A stretch of DNA of 64,000 nt from Trichopria drosophilae (Eukaryota; Arthropoda; Insecta; Hymenoptera; Diapriidae): NCBI GenBank assembly GCA_030407085.1, contig CM059587.1:97831001-97895000 (forward strand), in the 5' to 3' direction. Positions 24,801 through 39,800 of the stretch are shown here, one piece after another. The notes beneath the pieces were generated by a model. The model saw only the letters and a list, made by a program, of their open reading frames with translations. It searched no databases and was not told the DNA's origin. Positions within the stretch are counted from its first letter, which is position 1; every line of letters starts with the position of its first letter. A program made the position numbers and the translations under genes.

Positions 24801-27800
24801 GAGTATTTGAAACTGAGATTTTTTCCGTTTTGGCCTTTGTTGCAAATTTTCAACTGGTTACAACTTTTAAAATATATTTAAACAAAATTTCCTTATTTTA
24901 TTTATTTCATCCAAAAAATTACAATAGTAACATATAGATATTTACATAGTTCACTAGTAAACTATAACACATGTAAAAGATTTATCTATTTTTAGTAGTG
25001 CCTAATACAGTGAATGTTCCAACTAAATTGGATGAACTCAATATTTTATTCAGTTTTGATGTAGTACAAAGTAAATCATGCGAATATCCCAAATTTTATT
25101 TACTCTAAATTTCTTAGAGTATTCATTCTTTAATTAGTGAAAACCGAGCACCTCTCGTGAAAGAGTGAATATTCAACTCTTTAAGAGTGGGAATTCACTC
25201 TCGTTAGATTGAAATTCCATTGTTAAAGAGATGAATATTCACTCTTTCACGAGATTTGCTTGGTTTTTACTAAACAAAAAGTAAATTCTCACTCTAACAA
25301 ATTTAGAGAGTAAAATTTATATGTAATTAAAAAGCTAAAAAATACAGTAAATCTGCTCTAAGAATTACACAAAACATGACATGCATTCTGTGGCACGCAT
25401 TGAACCTGTTCTTATAAATTTTTCGTCGCTGAAAACGAATCTACTTTCAAAAATTGCCCATCACGTCGAGAAAACAACGCAAAAAAAAGGTAAAAATGAA
25501 AACTTTGTATGCTACATGATAATCCACAACTGATTCAGTGTCTTTTCGATTTGCTTTTATTATCTGCAAGAAACAAGGTTTTTTTATTTTTTGAACCTGT
25601 TTTATCAAAATCTTGACATGATGGACAATTTTTGATGCCAGATGTTCAGCAATGAAAAATCTGTAAGAGTAGCCTAGTCCGGTGCTTGAATCAGAACAAG
25701 TGAGTTTTATGAAGAGTGAAATGGCTTAGAATTGAGGTCATCTCAGCTTCAGTAATAACAATAAAGTAATATCACAAAACAGGACCTAACTATAATCGAC
25801 TGAATTGACTGATTATGAATCTCAAATCGAATATAAAAGAGCGAGTTGATTTCCTTTAATTATTATACAGCTTTGAACACCGATGTTTGCATAACCTCGC
25901 TGAAGTTCTTTTTAACACAAATTTTTTCATATTTCATATTTTAAAAAAATTTGTCAAGGACAAAATTTCAAAAATATTTGTTTTTAAATAATTAAACATG
26001 TTGGTATGTATAAAATAAATTAAAATAAATTCTCTTTTTTCCCAGGCAACGACGGATTTGAAGAATACTTGTACAACGAGTCATACGGGAACTTCCGCTT
26101 CTGCTCCGCTGGCCGCTGGAATCCTAGCACTCGCTCTGCAAGTCAAGTACGGATTTCAGTTCAATTAAACTTTTTTCTAAAGCCAAGTCTCTGCAAATAC
26201 CCCTTTAGTCAGTCCACGAAAAAAATTCCTCAGTGACGAAGTAAGTTCCGTTTGAAAGGTACATTCCCTGTAAATCGAAATGTGAGAAAGGCTTTATTCG
26301 CGCCTTGGTCAAAAGAGCAATCTCGGTCGCCTAGAAGCAAGTTAACAATTATTGATTGAGTTCTGAAAGGTGAAACTTGAAAAGATGTCTCGCATCATGG
26401 GTATCGTAATTGTAGAAATAGTATCACTTCGTTACGTTCCTGCAATACTAAAAGGCGAAAATGGATAAAACAAGTGTCATAAATAATGGGAACATTTTGT
26501 ATTATTTTCTTTATTTTTTGTTATCAGTTACATACAAGATCATTTTTAAACATTAAAACTAAGGAATATGCAAAATGACAACAATTGTTAAAATTACACT
26601 CACAGAGAAAACTATTTCATTAGAAAAAATAAACATAACTGTGTATTTAATTGACAGGATGGAACATATCTTTATTTCAAAGGTCAAATCAGAATATATA
26701 AAGTATGGAAGAAATTATTAATACTTTTCTCAAATTTCTATACTATGGATACAATTCTTGGTAATGCAATAGTTGAAATATCTCAATGAACAATAATGCG
26801 TTCTATGAAATTCTTTAAGAGATTGTAGATCAATAATACTGTGTAATTCTGATTATTCCTTTGACAATCGGAGTGTGCCAAACTCATTTTGTTTGATCAA
26901 AATTATGGCGTTAGAATTTTCCTATCTCTTCCCTATTTTGGAAAAAGACGAGGTTAAATTTGTCAAAATATGAAATTTTGGCGATACTTCGATTGTTTTT
27001 GTAGCAAAAGAGAATTTGCTTTTGACAATCGCAATATCATTTCTCAATGGATTTTTTATACTGAAAACGATGGAGTCAGCAAAGCTTTTCCTATAGCGTC
27101 CCATTTTCGAGAATAGTGTACAAAATAAATTGAAATATAGCACAAAACGCACATTTTGACTCATTCACCCTCACTTTCCTCGAAAAATTGGATATGATAG
27201 GAAAAAAAAATGCTGCTAGAGCCTTTGTTTTCAGCACAAAAAATTCGTTCGGAAATGATACTGCGTTTATCAAAGGCAAACAAAAAGTAAAATTTTGTCG
27301 GTCAATGTAATATACGGATTACGTTTTCGGTATTATAAAACCGTAAAATCCTACTTTTAGTTTGTAAAATGAAATTTTACGAATCACGTCTAACATGCGT
27401 CTGTGCTGTCAAAAATATAACCCATACGGACTAAATACAGTCCGCGAAATCGAATTTTTACAGCTTTCAGTACCGAAAAATATTTTTCGACACACGTAAG
27501 ATTTTACGGCCTTGTATCGAAAATAACTATTTATTGATCTTTCCCAAAGAAAAAGTTTACTTTGTAATGTATAAAAACATTTAAAAAATTACTATATGTA
27601 CAGAAATGTAGCTTAAGACAAACTGTTACTGTAGGGAAATATTTCTTCAGTAAAAATTGTTTTTTATTAACACCAGTCAAATTGATTACGTCTTCGAGAT
27701 GCAGTTATTGAAAAGTGGAGAATCATTTCCCATGTAAATGTTTACGTAGAACCCAAACCCGAAATCAGAATTGATCAATTACTTTAGGATTTGAGATATT

Positions 27801-30800
27801 TGAGTTTATACTCCCAAAAAATGCATTGTTTGGCTACGTTTGAGGTTATTTACATACGACATAAAATGTAGATAAAGGTTTCCATTGTTCGGATTGTGCT
27901 ACTCTTTCGCTTTAATTTGAGAGTCGCAGACTTCAATTATGATTTTTCTTCTCCAATTTATGCCATTTTTAAATGACTACTTTTTTCTGTGCATTTTATT
28001 TGGATAATATGTACTGTAGGCTGTTGAAAGTTACCAAATACGAATATGAAGTGCACTTATTAAAAATTTCGAATTGAAGAAGCCGGATTCAAAATGGCGT
28101 ATAAAAAGGTCTCAAAAAACATTCGCAATATTGAAACATGTTTTTAGTTATAAATACTCAACATTTATATAGTTGCTTATATTTATACAGGTTCCGTGAC
28201 ACTGCATTTAACTTTGACCTTGTGAAGGTCATTTCAAGGCAAATTTTTTTATATATATATCATAATTTCGAATTGTCGTATCTTAGCGAAAAAGTCATAA
28301 TTGCATTTTGCGACTGTCATATTAAAGAGAAAGAGTGGTTGTATATGAGTAAACAAAAATAAAATCGCTAAAAATGTTGTATCAGCTGTACATAACTTCA
28401 AAAGGAGTGAAAAACTGCAATTATGGGTTCATAACACGACATATCTCAAAATCCTGACGTGATTGAAGCAATTCTGATCCCGGATTCGCGTTCTACACAA
28501 GAAATTACTTCAAAAATGATTCTTCAATTTCCGACAACAAAACCATGTTCTCATGTGTTTTGTCAGAATAACTATAAAAAATTGTTCGTAACTCAGCATA
28601 TATTCTTATTTTGTAAGTAGAATTTATATACAAATTATTTCTAGAGAGTTCATAAACGTTTTGTATACGTTATATTTTCAAATATTACTAACCTCCTTTG
28701 ATGACGTTCAACATTATCTATTAACGTTATGTCGTATAAGTAAGTGTTAACATCATTTGCCTGCAACATATCAAAAAACGTCTTTTGCCATAATTAAAAT
28801 TACCCGAAATAAGTAATTTTTGAATGAAATAGTTTAATTCTCAATAAGTATCTTTTCCGTTTAGAAAGTTACAGTACGGATTTTTAAAATTACATTAGAA
28901 CAATTTTACAGGGCTATTCTCTTGAGGAAAATCCCGTTAAGCCCTGATAATCCTCTTAAGTCTGACAATTTTGTGACTATTTTCACTACTGATGTATATC
29001 GTTGTTATATTATGAGATCATATATATTATTATCCTTTTTTAGAACTCATTACATCGCATTATAAAATATTATCTCAATATCGATTTATTACTCTTCATT
29101 TTATGTCACTTATAATATGAAGATAACATCTTTAACATTTTTATTGCTCTCTTCAGAGAAAATATTTATTTTTAGATGGTACGTATCACTTTTTTAAACA
29201 GTAAATATATTGCTGAAATGAAGGAATACGACAGGCCCAAATGCCGAATTAGTTTTTGAAAAATGTCTATGTGTAGAATAATCGGAATAGAATTTCATTA
29301 CTTTTACTGGTAGTTGCATTCTATTTTTCCACTAATATTACGATAGGTTCTTTACAAATAATAATACAAAAATACAAGAACATAGTAAAGCAAATAAATT
29401 ATAATTTATTAATTATTTATCGTGGACAAATTATTCAAAATGTTCATAAGAAAACAAACATAAATTTATGAATATGTCCTATAAAACTCAATATTTTATA
29501 TAATATTTTTGCAACGTTGAATGATTATTACAGTTTTACTCTGTATGCTGCCATTGTAGGACGGTAATATTACGTAGATAATTCTGAGATGTACTTAACA
29601 CTTTACTTTGAATTTTCAAACATTTCGAATTGCAGAATGACATATACAGTCGACCAATTTAAAAATATTGATCATCCGATAGGCATATCATTATCATTAT
29701 CCATCATCATCCTATGATGCCATCATCGTCAGCATTATTATCCAAGAGTCGTTAGGACTATTATCCAAACGCCATGGTCATTGGACATCACTTATCGACT
29801 TGAAAATTTACTGTAACCATCGGACATCCAATTACGTAAATGGTACGCACATTTTCCATCCATTGATCCAATGATAATTAATGGACATCACCAGATGTCT
29901 AAAATGAGCAGAAAAAAAGAGTAGATTTGGAGAACCAACTGTGAATTGGTTGAATTTTTGTTAATTTGGGAATTATTTCATTGATTGGAAGAATAAATTA
30001 GTTAGATTGGTTCTTCCAACTATTTTATTGCAGGATCTCAGCGCACTAATCTTGTTCGTTGGGGCAACCAATTTATTGGCCCAATCAATTCGTCTATTTG
30101 ACGATCTTTAAGAATTATATGTATTTGTACATTTAGTAACGCTCGATGTACATCCATGTTATGTCCAATGGTAATCAATCAATTTTTGCATACATATACG
30201 ACAAAAAAGGAATGGTAGGAGCAACTAAAGTTAGTGGGTTTAGATCCATGTGAGAAATTTGTTGTAGGCAAACGAATAGTTCCGCTAAGAAATAAATAGC
30301 TAACAATTAATTGGTACAAAAAGATTAATCAATTGTCAACCAATCCTTTATTTTCTGTAATATTTTGCGAAAGTAAGCTATACGTCCATTTTACCACCTA
30401 AAACAATTTTACGTTTATGGAGGTAAAAGTGATGTTTGATTATGTATTATTTTGTCAATTTTAAATTCACAATTTGTATACAGAAGAAAAATTAGTTGAA
30501 TTAGCTAAGTAAATAGTTTCGCTAAGAAATAAACTACTATGCAATTAATTATAGAAGACAATATTAATTAATTGGTTAGTACAATTATTTCCTTAGTTGC
30601 ACTATGCGATTGGTTGCTTCAATCAATCCTTTTTTCCGTGAAAAATGTTCTAAACTCAAACTGTACAAAAGCGTGTGACAAAGGCATCGTTTAAATGCAA
30701 TACTAAAAATAAAAAAATAGATTTTTAGACATTTGTAAAATGTAAATTATTATTTGTACGTATAAAATATAATATGGGTATCACAGCGACTTATCTGAAT

Positions 30801-33800
30801 TTTAAAACCACATTTAGTTGTGGATGGACCTGTGGTCATACTCTGGATATCTACTGCACGTACATGACTTATCACTATGCAGATTATCGTTTATAAATTA
30901 ACATTATCAGCCAACATCGCTATTCTTTCACATCCTCCTCACCGCTTCATATCTTGCGGATCTCGCCAACACACACCATCATGCAACATCAACATCATAC
31001 AGCACCTCATTCGACATCATAATCGGATATCACAAAAAATCGATCATAATTAGATCTATAAAGTTCTGTTTGTATTGCATTGAAATTCGTTTGATCATTA
31101 AGGTCATTTCAAGGTCACTTTATTTTTTAAGTCAATATGTTATTTTTTACACCGACAATCAAAAGAAGGTAAAAATTGTACGTTCAAATGTGTCTCCAAA
31201 ATTAATCAACACCCTAATAATCATAAACCACAGAATTTCATTGTATTTTTCATTACAAATGGTTCATTTGAATGAACAATTTCCAAAAATAAGAAAAACG
31301 ATTCCAAATAACTTTAACAATTTTAAATATTGTTGGAAATGGTCTCGTCTGTCGTCTTGCATCGATGATTACGCTGCTCAGTGCGCAGTCATTTAATTAA
31401 AAGCAAATCACTAAATTTAATTATTCGGCATTCGTATCATCGTAATTGCACGTTGACGCTAATTACAGCACTAAAGCGACATTCGCACCGTTTCTGAGAC
31501 GAGATGCGTCAAAGCTAAATTTGAATTGGGAAATATGTTTCTGTCGCAGTAAAGACCTGACCTGGAGGGACGTGCAGCATCTGGTGGCCTGGACCTCGGA
31601 GTACAGTCCACTGAGGTTAGAGAATGAGGGAGAGGATCCTGCTTTAAACTTCATTTCTCTGTCTGTCGTCACCCCATACCGCTGATGCATACCACCAATT
31701 ACACCACCATGCTTATTCGCGCTCATTTGAGGAAATCTGGGTCGCTTCAATGGCAAAGCCGTGACTGAGGTGAAATCAGCCGGAAGAGGAATCGTTTTCG
31801 AAAAAAAAAAGATTATCATTTTTGACCGAGAATCGCGATTCCTTACGATTTACTTAATATTCGCGTGGGTTCCGGAGAAAGTTTTCCAAATTTCACACAT
31901 CGGCCATCACGACATCAATTTACAAGCATTTTTGATGATCTAATATTTTTTATTTTTGTAAAGTGGGAAAGTCCAGTAAATCAGTCCTTAATAAATCAGT
32001 CTGTAATAATAGAAATAGTTTTATACAAAACAATTTTTTGTGATGAGATTGATTTTCAATGAAAAATGAAAATAAAGTTTGACATCGAAATATTCCACAT
32101 ATGAAAAAATGTCAGGTAAATGATCCGAACATCCTAGACATTACTATATTTAATAAATACATTACTGCATTAATGTATAGACCGTAAGATGTTTTCATAA
32201 CAAAAATCCTTCAAAATTATGAAGAAAAAAAAATATGTTAAAAACTATTGCGTAAAATTATATTTAAACATCAAACTTGTGATTTGTTATTGAACTACAA
32301 ATAGGTTAAATTTTTACCGAAAATATTAACTTTTGTGGCATTTAAACTACATAAACGGATTTTCAAAAAGTCTAAAATATATAAAGTGTCATAATCGGAT
32401 GACATAGATTAGAATCAAATACCGATAATATTATGAAAAGAATAATCGTCGGTAGTAACAAGATGAACATTTTTTTTAAAAAAACTTTTAAATTGGTACG
32501 AAAAGCAAAGTACAATGAAGTCAGTTTCATTGTTGGTAAGATTAACCCTGCATCAAATTTTTAGTAAAATACTCAAGGGAACTCTTATAAAAATTTAAAA
32601 CGAAACATGTAAGATCCATAATTCTTCTACTAATCTCTTATAATTCCTATTTAAATTTCTCATAAGTAAATTCCTCACGAGAGTGCTATTCAATATTTTA
32701 GCAAGAATGGTATATTTTGATGGAGTAAAAATCAATGCCAAATCATACGTGACCTATTTTTCACCCGAATAACAAAAAAGGGAATCGGATAAATTGAAAA
32801 GTGGGATAGCGGGAAAAGTCAAACACTGTCGGCCTTTTTATTGACATTCGTTAAATCACTAGACCAAAATTCGATCGATCAAATTTCTTAGTCTCGCGAT
32901 TCAACCCATTTTACTATGTTTATATGGCCATGATTCACGAACACGAGCATTAAGCACACACATTTGCACGCGTTGTTTCTCTCGAATATCACGCGTCAGT
33001 GTCACTTTACCAACGAGTACCAATATCGAATTCCTGTTATGACAGAATTTAATAAAATCACATGTCTTTTTCAGAGATAATCCTGGATGGTTCAAAAATG
33101 CTGCTGGATTTTGGTTTAACCCTCGTTTTGGTTTTGGTTTGATGAACGCTTATGCTCTTGTCACTACCAGTGCCAATTGGACCACTGTGCCTCAAAAATT
33201 CGTCTGTGAAATTGCCTCATCATATCTGTAAGTAAACATCAATTACACACTGTCAAATCTGGTGTCTTCCCAAGCAGCAATCCTAGACATTTCGACCAAG
33301 CCAAAGTCACAATGCCCTAATGGGGTAAAATTGACCAATTTTCGACCTAATAACTGTCTTAAAAGTCAAAAAGTCTTTATAGTCGAGAATATAGGGCGAA
33401 AAGTACGTAAATATTCCCTAAAATATGCCTAGAAAGTTATGTGACTTTAAAGTTATAAATGAGGTTAAAATTCCCAAATTGTGACCAAAAATATGTCTTC
33501 ATAGTCGAATAGACTTTTAAGTCAATATTAGAGTCCACTTGGAAGGCCGTGAGAAATTACCTTATTCTGACCATTAGGGCGAAATGTCTTAATTGGTCAA
33601 TATTGGGAAACTAAGACTTCATAACCTGGCTAGATTTTAACCTGAAAGTCGAATTTACCGCGGAAAATTACTTATAGGGCATTTCGACTAAGAAGGTTAG
33701 CCGACGACATATATATAATGCGAATAACTCACATTTATACAAAATAACCTAACCTAAAACTGTACATACGTCAGTTTGAACTAAAATTCAAACCACGATG

Positions 33801-36800
33801 ACTCGAAGAAAACCGTTCATCGACATTTTATTAAAAAAAAAGGATCATCCCTCAGGGTTAATGATTGATTTGGAGGCCAATATATATTATTGTTTTTAAC
33901 CCACAAATGTGGAACATGGCAGTATTCTATGCACATATTGTTGCCTCGTTTCTTCATCAACGCCACTATCGTGAAACGATCCATTTTACTCATGACCAGC
34001 ACTCTACCCTCTTTATAACAGCGTTGTTTATACAGTTCTTAGCTCAGAAGACTTACGAAGTTCATAGGTTATGTACATCTAATGTTATGTCAACATTCGC
34101 GAGAAGATCGATTTACCTAACTATAATCGATAATCAACTAAAGTAATCGAATATATACATACATATATATATACGCAAATTCCCTATAAGTCGCCAATTC
34201 GACTTCAAAGTTCACAACTTTGAAGTCAAAATTCCCTAAATAAGTAAATTTTACCTCAAGAGCAAGTAATTTATACTTTGAGGAAGGAAATTTGACTTAG
34301 AGGTCTTATCATCGACTATCAGGTCGAAATTCATAAACACACAAGGAAATCATTATCCGCCATGTAATAACGGACATAACCTGTAATATTCACCAGTTAT
34401 TAAATAATATAATTCTGATATTCTGTTGAACGTATCAAGTAAAATAATACATATTTTTTATCATTTTCATTGTACAAATTCGAAACAACCATTACCAGAT
34501 GATTAAAATGCAAAATAATATTGACATACTTTTCACAACAATTACAAAAATTTTCAAAATGTACTATTTCTCGAGGCGCATTTAATATTAATAGGGTAGC
34601 ATAAAATTCTGATCGAGAAATTATCAATCGCACGAAAATTTGCCCATAAATAACGCGCAATTTCATTTGCAATTACTTACCATCATCCAGGCTTAATAAA
34701 TATACAGGCTTGTCAACTTCGAACACGAAGGAAAAGAAATCTAATCTACACGGAGAACAATGTCGACTTATAGGTCGAAAAGAGGTAAATATTACCTAAA
34801 TATTACCAATTTTCGACCACGTACAGGTCCATTTGACCAAATTCGGACTTCGACCTATTGGGAAAAATGCCCTCCATTACCTAATTTCCACCGTAAATTT
34901 ACTTCCACTTTTGTCCCCATTTACCGTCATTCGACTTCTAATTTAGGTAAATATTGTGTGGTCGCGAAAATATCTCGCCCTAATGGAAGGTCGAAAAGAG
35001 GTAATTTCACCCTGTTTTGCTGCTTGGGTTATGGGTGTCTTAAATAAGGACACTAAAACACATATAAATTACTTATAAATAGTTTATTATGACATTTTTA
35101 TTTCCATATGTACAAAGTAGACTACGTAAAATGTTTATGACTCAAGTCTTGTAAACTACAGATTTTCCTGATAATTTTTTATTGTCTAAAAAGCTGTTCA
35201 GCTTCATGTCCAAAAAAGTCATTAAAAAAAAATGGTCAGAGTTGACGTAGTTTGACCATGTATTAAGAACTTATTTTCAACACCGCGAAGGAAACAACCA
35301 CTGACTAAAAACGAAGCTAAAATGAATGTCGTTGTATTCCAATGTATAGTCATTCCACGACACCTAATCATAGTTGAGGTCTCCAAATTTAACAAAAATG
35401 ACATACTTAATTGGTGTAGGCATGAAAATTAACATTGTAAAGTATTTTTTTTTATTTTCAAAATGGTGGCTGTGACATTATATTTATTGAATTTATTTAT
35501 CGCATTTAATCGAGATTTACGTTGGCACTATGCACCTTGCGCCATAAGATTTGGTCCACGACCGTCAATATTTCAGAAAACATTGTTAGTATTTTTTGAT
35601 TTTTCATTAATTGTAAACCAATTTTGGAACTACTCAAATTTGTCAATAGGAACATGTACTTTTAGCGTTACCATAGAACTTGATATGGACGTAGTAGGTT
35701 TCTGTTCCCATCGAGGTTTTGTTTTGCACTGATATCGAAGTGCCTTTCGATGATTATACGGGACAAGATTCGCAAATTTTATTTGCTCAACCATAATTTG
35801 GAATAAAGATTTTTTTTTTGCGTGGAATGACTTTATATGTAATATCACATATTTTTTAATTGTTTAATTTTGCATATATTATAAGTGAATCAGCAATTCT
35901 ACCTGTTGAAAAAAATTCTCCCGTTTCCACCTATTGCGCTATAATTTTAAACATTTCCAAAAATATAATTAATTCCTGTTTATAAAGTAAAATAAAATAA
36001 AATGCATTAATAGAAGGTTATAAGAAAGCCATTTTTTGAAACTCTCTTAAACTAAAATTCATAAAAGAAAAATTACATGAAATCTTTATAGCCATCGTAT
36101 CAGGTTGTCCTAAGTAATATTAGAAATCCTAAAATAGGAAATAGAAAATGTTTAGCAATTCTAACCTGAATGATGAAAAGCGAAGATTTCATTAACCTAT
36201 ATATAACAAATGCATCCCGTTTTAATTAATATCCTGCTGAAGTGAATCGCACATCATGGATATATAATGTGAATATTGTACGCCACCCAGTTTGCTCTCT
36301 TATGTATGTGCGCGCTTACCAGTCTGCATAAGCAGCCCGACATCCTCGAAAAGTGGAACATCTCAAGGACGTTTAATTCTCAGAATTTCCCGAGCAGAAT
36401 TATTACGCAAACGAAGTGAAGGGAGAGTGGATAGTGCTGAGAACACGTGACATTTTGATATAAAGATTTTTACGCGATAAATGCGTCCCACGTCAAAACT
36501 CCCTTCTGCTTTGAACGTGACTACATTGCCACCCTCGACGCATTCGGATAAACTCATGTATACTGTACTTACTTCCCAGATATCTTATTTTATGTTAAAT
36601 CTTAGTAGGATGATGTCAATCCCTAGTAAACATATTCAAATGTTACCATTTGTCATCTATAAATTGAATAGAAAGTAAATTTCATCTGAATTTTTTAGCA
36701 CTACTTTAAACCATTAACGTCAATTTTTTGCAAATAATTAATATAAACATTTTTTTGTTCTTTTTTGCTTAAAAAAATAGTCGTAATTAATATAAATTTA

Positions 36801-39800
36801 TTGATTTTCTTTCTTAATTATTTTCCCCAATGTTTGACGACTATTTTTAAACAAAAAAGAATAAAAAAATGTTTATATTTTATACAAAGCAGGATACTCT
36901 CGAGTAACCTCTGAAACTGATAAATTTGATAAGAAGTAATGAGAACTAACACCTAATGTCAAATTCGATTGTTTTATAACTTGGAAAATTTCAAAACATC
37001 GTTGTTAAAATCCCGAATTATAGGAAAATACAGGAATCTAAGTAGTAACAGTCAACGCCTGATGCGGATAATACATAGTGCGGCCTGTTTCTACTTAAGT
37101 GACTCCATTTTACTATGTTCAATCTGGGACTTTAACAGAGATTTTAAACTTTCCCACGAGATAAAGCAATCGAATTTCCCATTAGGTATTAGTTTTCATT
37201 ATATTCTAACTGAATTTATCAGTTTCAGATTTCAATCTTGAGGACGGATGTCACCAATACTTCTGGACATCCTCCTTCTCTGGGAGTCTACAACTTTTAT
37301 GTCAGCAATGTTGTCCCCAATTATGTCCCAATGATCAATAATTTTACTTTTAAATCATAAAAAGTCATAATCTCAAATAATTTTATATACTCCATTCAAT
37401 AGGTACCATAACTTCTAAAGTTCATAATCCAGGTAGTAGATAGATTTCGTAAATTTTGGACTAAATTGTAAAAAGTACTACTACTATTAACAATAATATT
37501 ACTTGATACTAAATTTCAACCTTAACGAAATGAAGGTAAAAAAATAGATCATTTCGCCCTATTTCACTACCTGGAAAGGATGTTTATGTAGTGTTATGCA
37601 GATAAATACCAAAAGAATATACGAAATTATAAAAATTGACTGCAGCTTTTTTAATCTAAATGCAGACATTTTACTACAGAGAAACAGGATTTTCCTGATG
37701 GTTATCGAATAACATTTTAGAGAATATGATCTTTATTCGTATGATAAAATTCGTAAGAAATATTCCTATATCGAAAAAATAATTCCAATATTAATTCAAC
37801 ATAATTTAAATAACCAAATCATTCGTAAAATGGAAAATTGTCCAATAAACCACCAGGAAAATAATAAATTCTTCTTTATTCAAAAAAGAGCATAAAATCT
37901 CCATTTTCAAACCATTTTGAAAAATTCAAATTGACGTCGACGTCAGATTCTTGTTAGATTTCTCGGGTCTGGGAGAGCAACGATTTACTCGGCAGGTACA
38001 TTACGGTGCCGTATATTTTCATTTCCCACAGATCCGACAGTGAGTTAAGTTATGGAGTACCGAGAAGGTTGGAATTTGAGGCGGACCAGTGTACCGGCAC
38101 GTCGGATGAAATAGTCTTCCTAGAGCACGTCCAGGTCGAAGCTAACATTGAGTACTCGAACCGGGGCTCGCTTCAAATGAATTTGACTGCTCCATCAGGT
38201 AAATACGCTTTTCTCCTCTAGTGTACGTGATAATGTTAATTAATGGCAATTACAGGAAATTTGTAGCAAATGCAATTTCGTAATAGCGGAGGAAAATGTT
38301 AAAATTCATTTGTAAAGGTTGCCTCACCTGTGCGGTATGTTACTACTGAAAAATACGAATATTTATTCCAGCGATATTCTCAAATAAAGATTTAATAATA
38401 AACCTATAATACTATAAACTATATACCTTATATGAATTTTATTTCTCAGTAATAAATTTAGTTTCAGGAAATAGAAAAATAATTAAATTGTCATACAATT
38501 TGAAAGAATTGTGTTGATCATTATTTAGGATTATTTTTAATCTGTCATAATTGATGAACATTAAATTCTTAACGTTTTGACTGAGCTGCTAATTGTCATA
38601 ATGATTTCATAATATCATTGTGACATTAATAGTCAACATTGAGAACTCATCAGTCGTAAATGTTATTAGAATTGTAATAAATATTACCATTTTAGTACGA
38701 AAAAGCAATATTCGTTGAAAAGTGAGAAAAATTCGTGTTACATTTTGAAAAGTTACTACTTGAAGTAGTAAAATTCAATGGAATCATGGCAAAATATACC
38801 ACGTAACTGGAAATTATTACTTCAAGTAGTAACTTCTCCAAAAATGTAATATGAATTTTTTTAACTTTTGAACGAATATTTCATTTTCGTATTAAAATTG
38901 TAATATTTATTAAAATTGTAATAACATTTATTACTGATGAGTTCTCAGTGTAGTTACCTTTAAACTCGGAAATTTGTTCATTGCAGCAGTTAGAAGGTAA
39001 ATCCTAACTCTCAAAATTTAGTTTGGATGAAATAAGTGTTCATCTTTTATAACCTCCAAATTGACTCGCTAAATTTAATTTATTCTTAATTAAAATATAC
39101 TCTTGCACATTTTAAATTCAGTTATTGTTAGAGTTAAATTGTTTTTTACGTGTAGGTTTACGAGTAGGTTTACTATCTAGCAAAAAAAGTATATACAATA
39201 ATAGTGTTTATAAAATTCGTAGTAAGACATATCTCTCACTGGTTTTTATGCTTTACGATCACGTTTGTTCCTGGTAAATATTTACACCCTACAAAGTAAA
39301 ATGTACTTGTTAATAAATAAAGTTACTTTTTTAGTGTAAAATTTCCTCTTTCGACCAAAGTCGATGTATTTTTATTCGAAGAAATTTACAGGTTACTCCT
39401 ACTAATTTTATTTATTAATATCCATTAACAGCTTTTGATATTAACGAAATATGTACGAAATATTGACGAACATAATGAATTCAGATTACTAATTTAGACA
39501 TTTTTATGCATTCGTTTCAAAACCATTTAATTATAATCCTACGTGAATTTAAAACATATAAACAAAAGAGCATAAATTATTATAATCCTTTGTATAAATA
39601 TAAAATATTACACTATTTTATTGTTATTATATTTAATCACTAATATATACTCGCATAAGCATTGCGATATATTTCAATTAATAATTCACTGATTAATAAA
39701 GAAAACATAAATATATTTCGTGTCAGTACATTTATTTTCTTTTTTGTCAAAAATCTGTTACTTTATAGATTATTAATTTAGATTATCTAAAGTTTTATTT

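Larger units (their letters stand above)
22930..26045. other. Intron after exon 5 (3.1 kb)
   Basis: Holds the 752-bp TA-flanked element (22964-23715) and a foldback (25091-25320). The rest is AT-rich without recognised features. Confidence 0.6.
33228..38031. other. Intron after exon 8 (4.8 kb)
   Basis: Holds a 1.77-kb foldback (33269-35033) and a 135-bp hairpin (36743-36877). The 36230-36560 stretch is less AT-rich but shows no recognisable product. Confidence 0.55.

Noticed and set aside
31446..31819. ORFs of 79 (+) and 118 (-) codons around 31446-31819
   Set aside because: They overlap PC1/3 exon 7; the + frame is the exon read into its flanks and the - frame is its shadow.
34760..35047. 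95-codon basic ORF
   Set aside because: It translates the GGTCGAAA-type boxes of the foldback 33269-35033.
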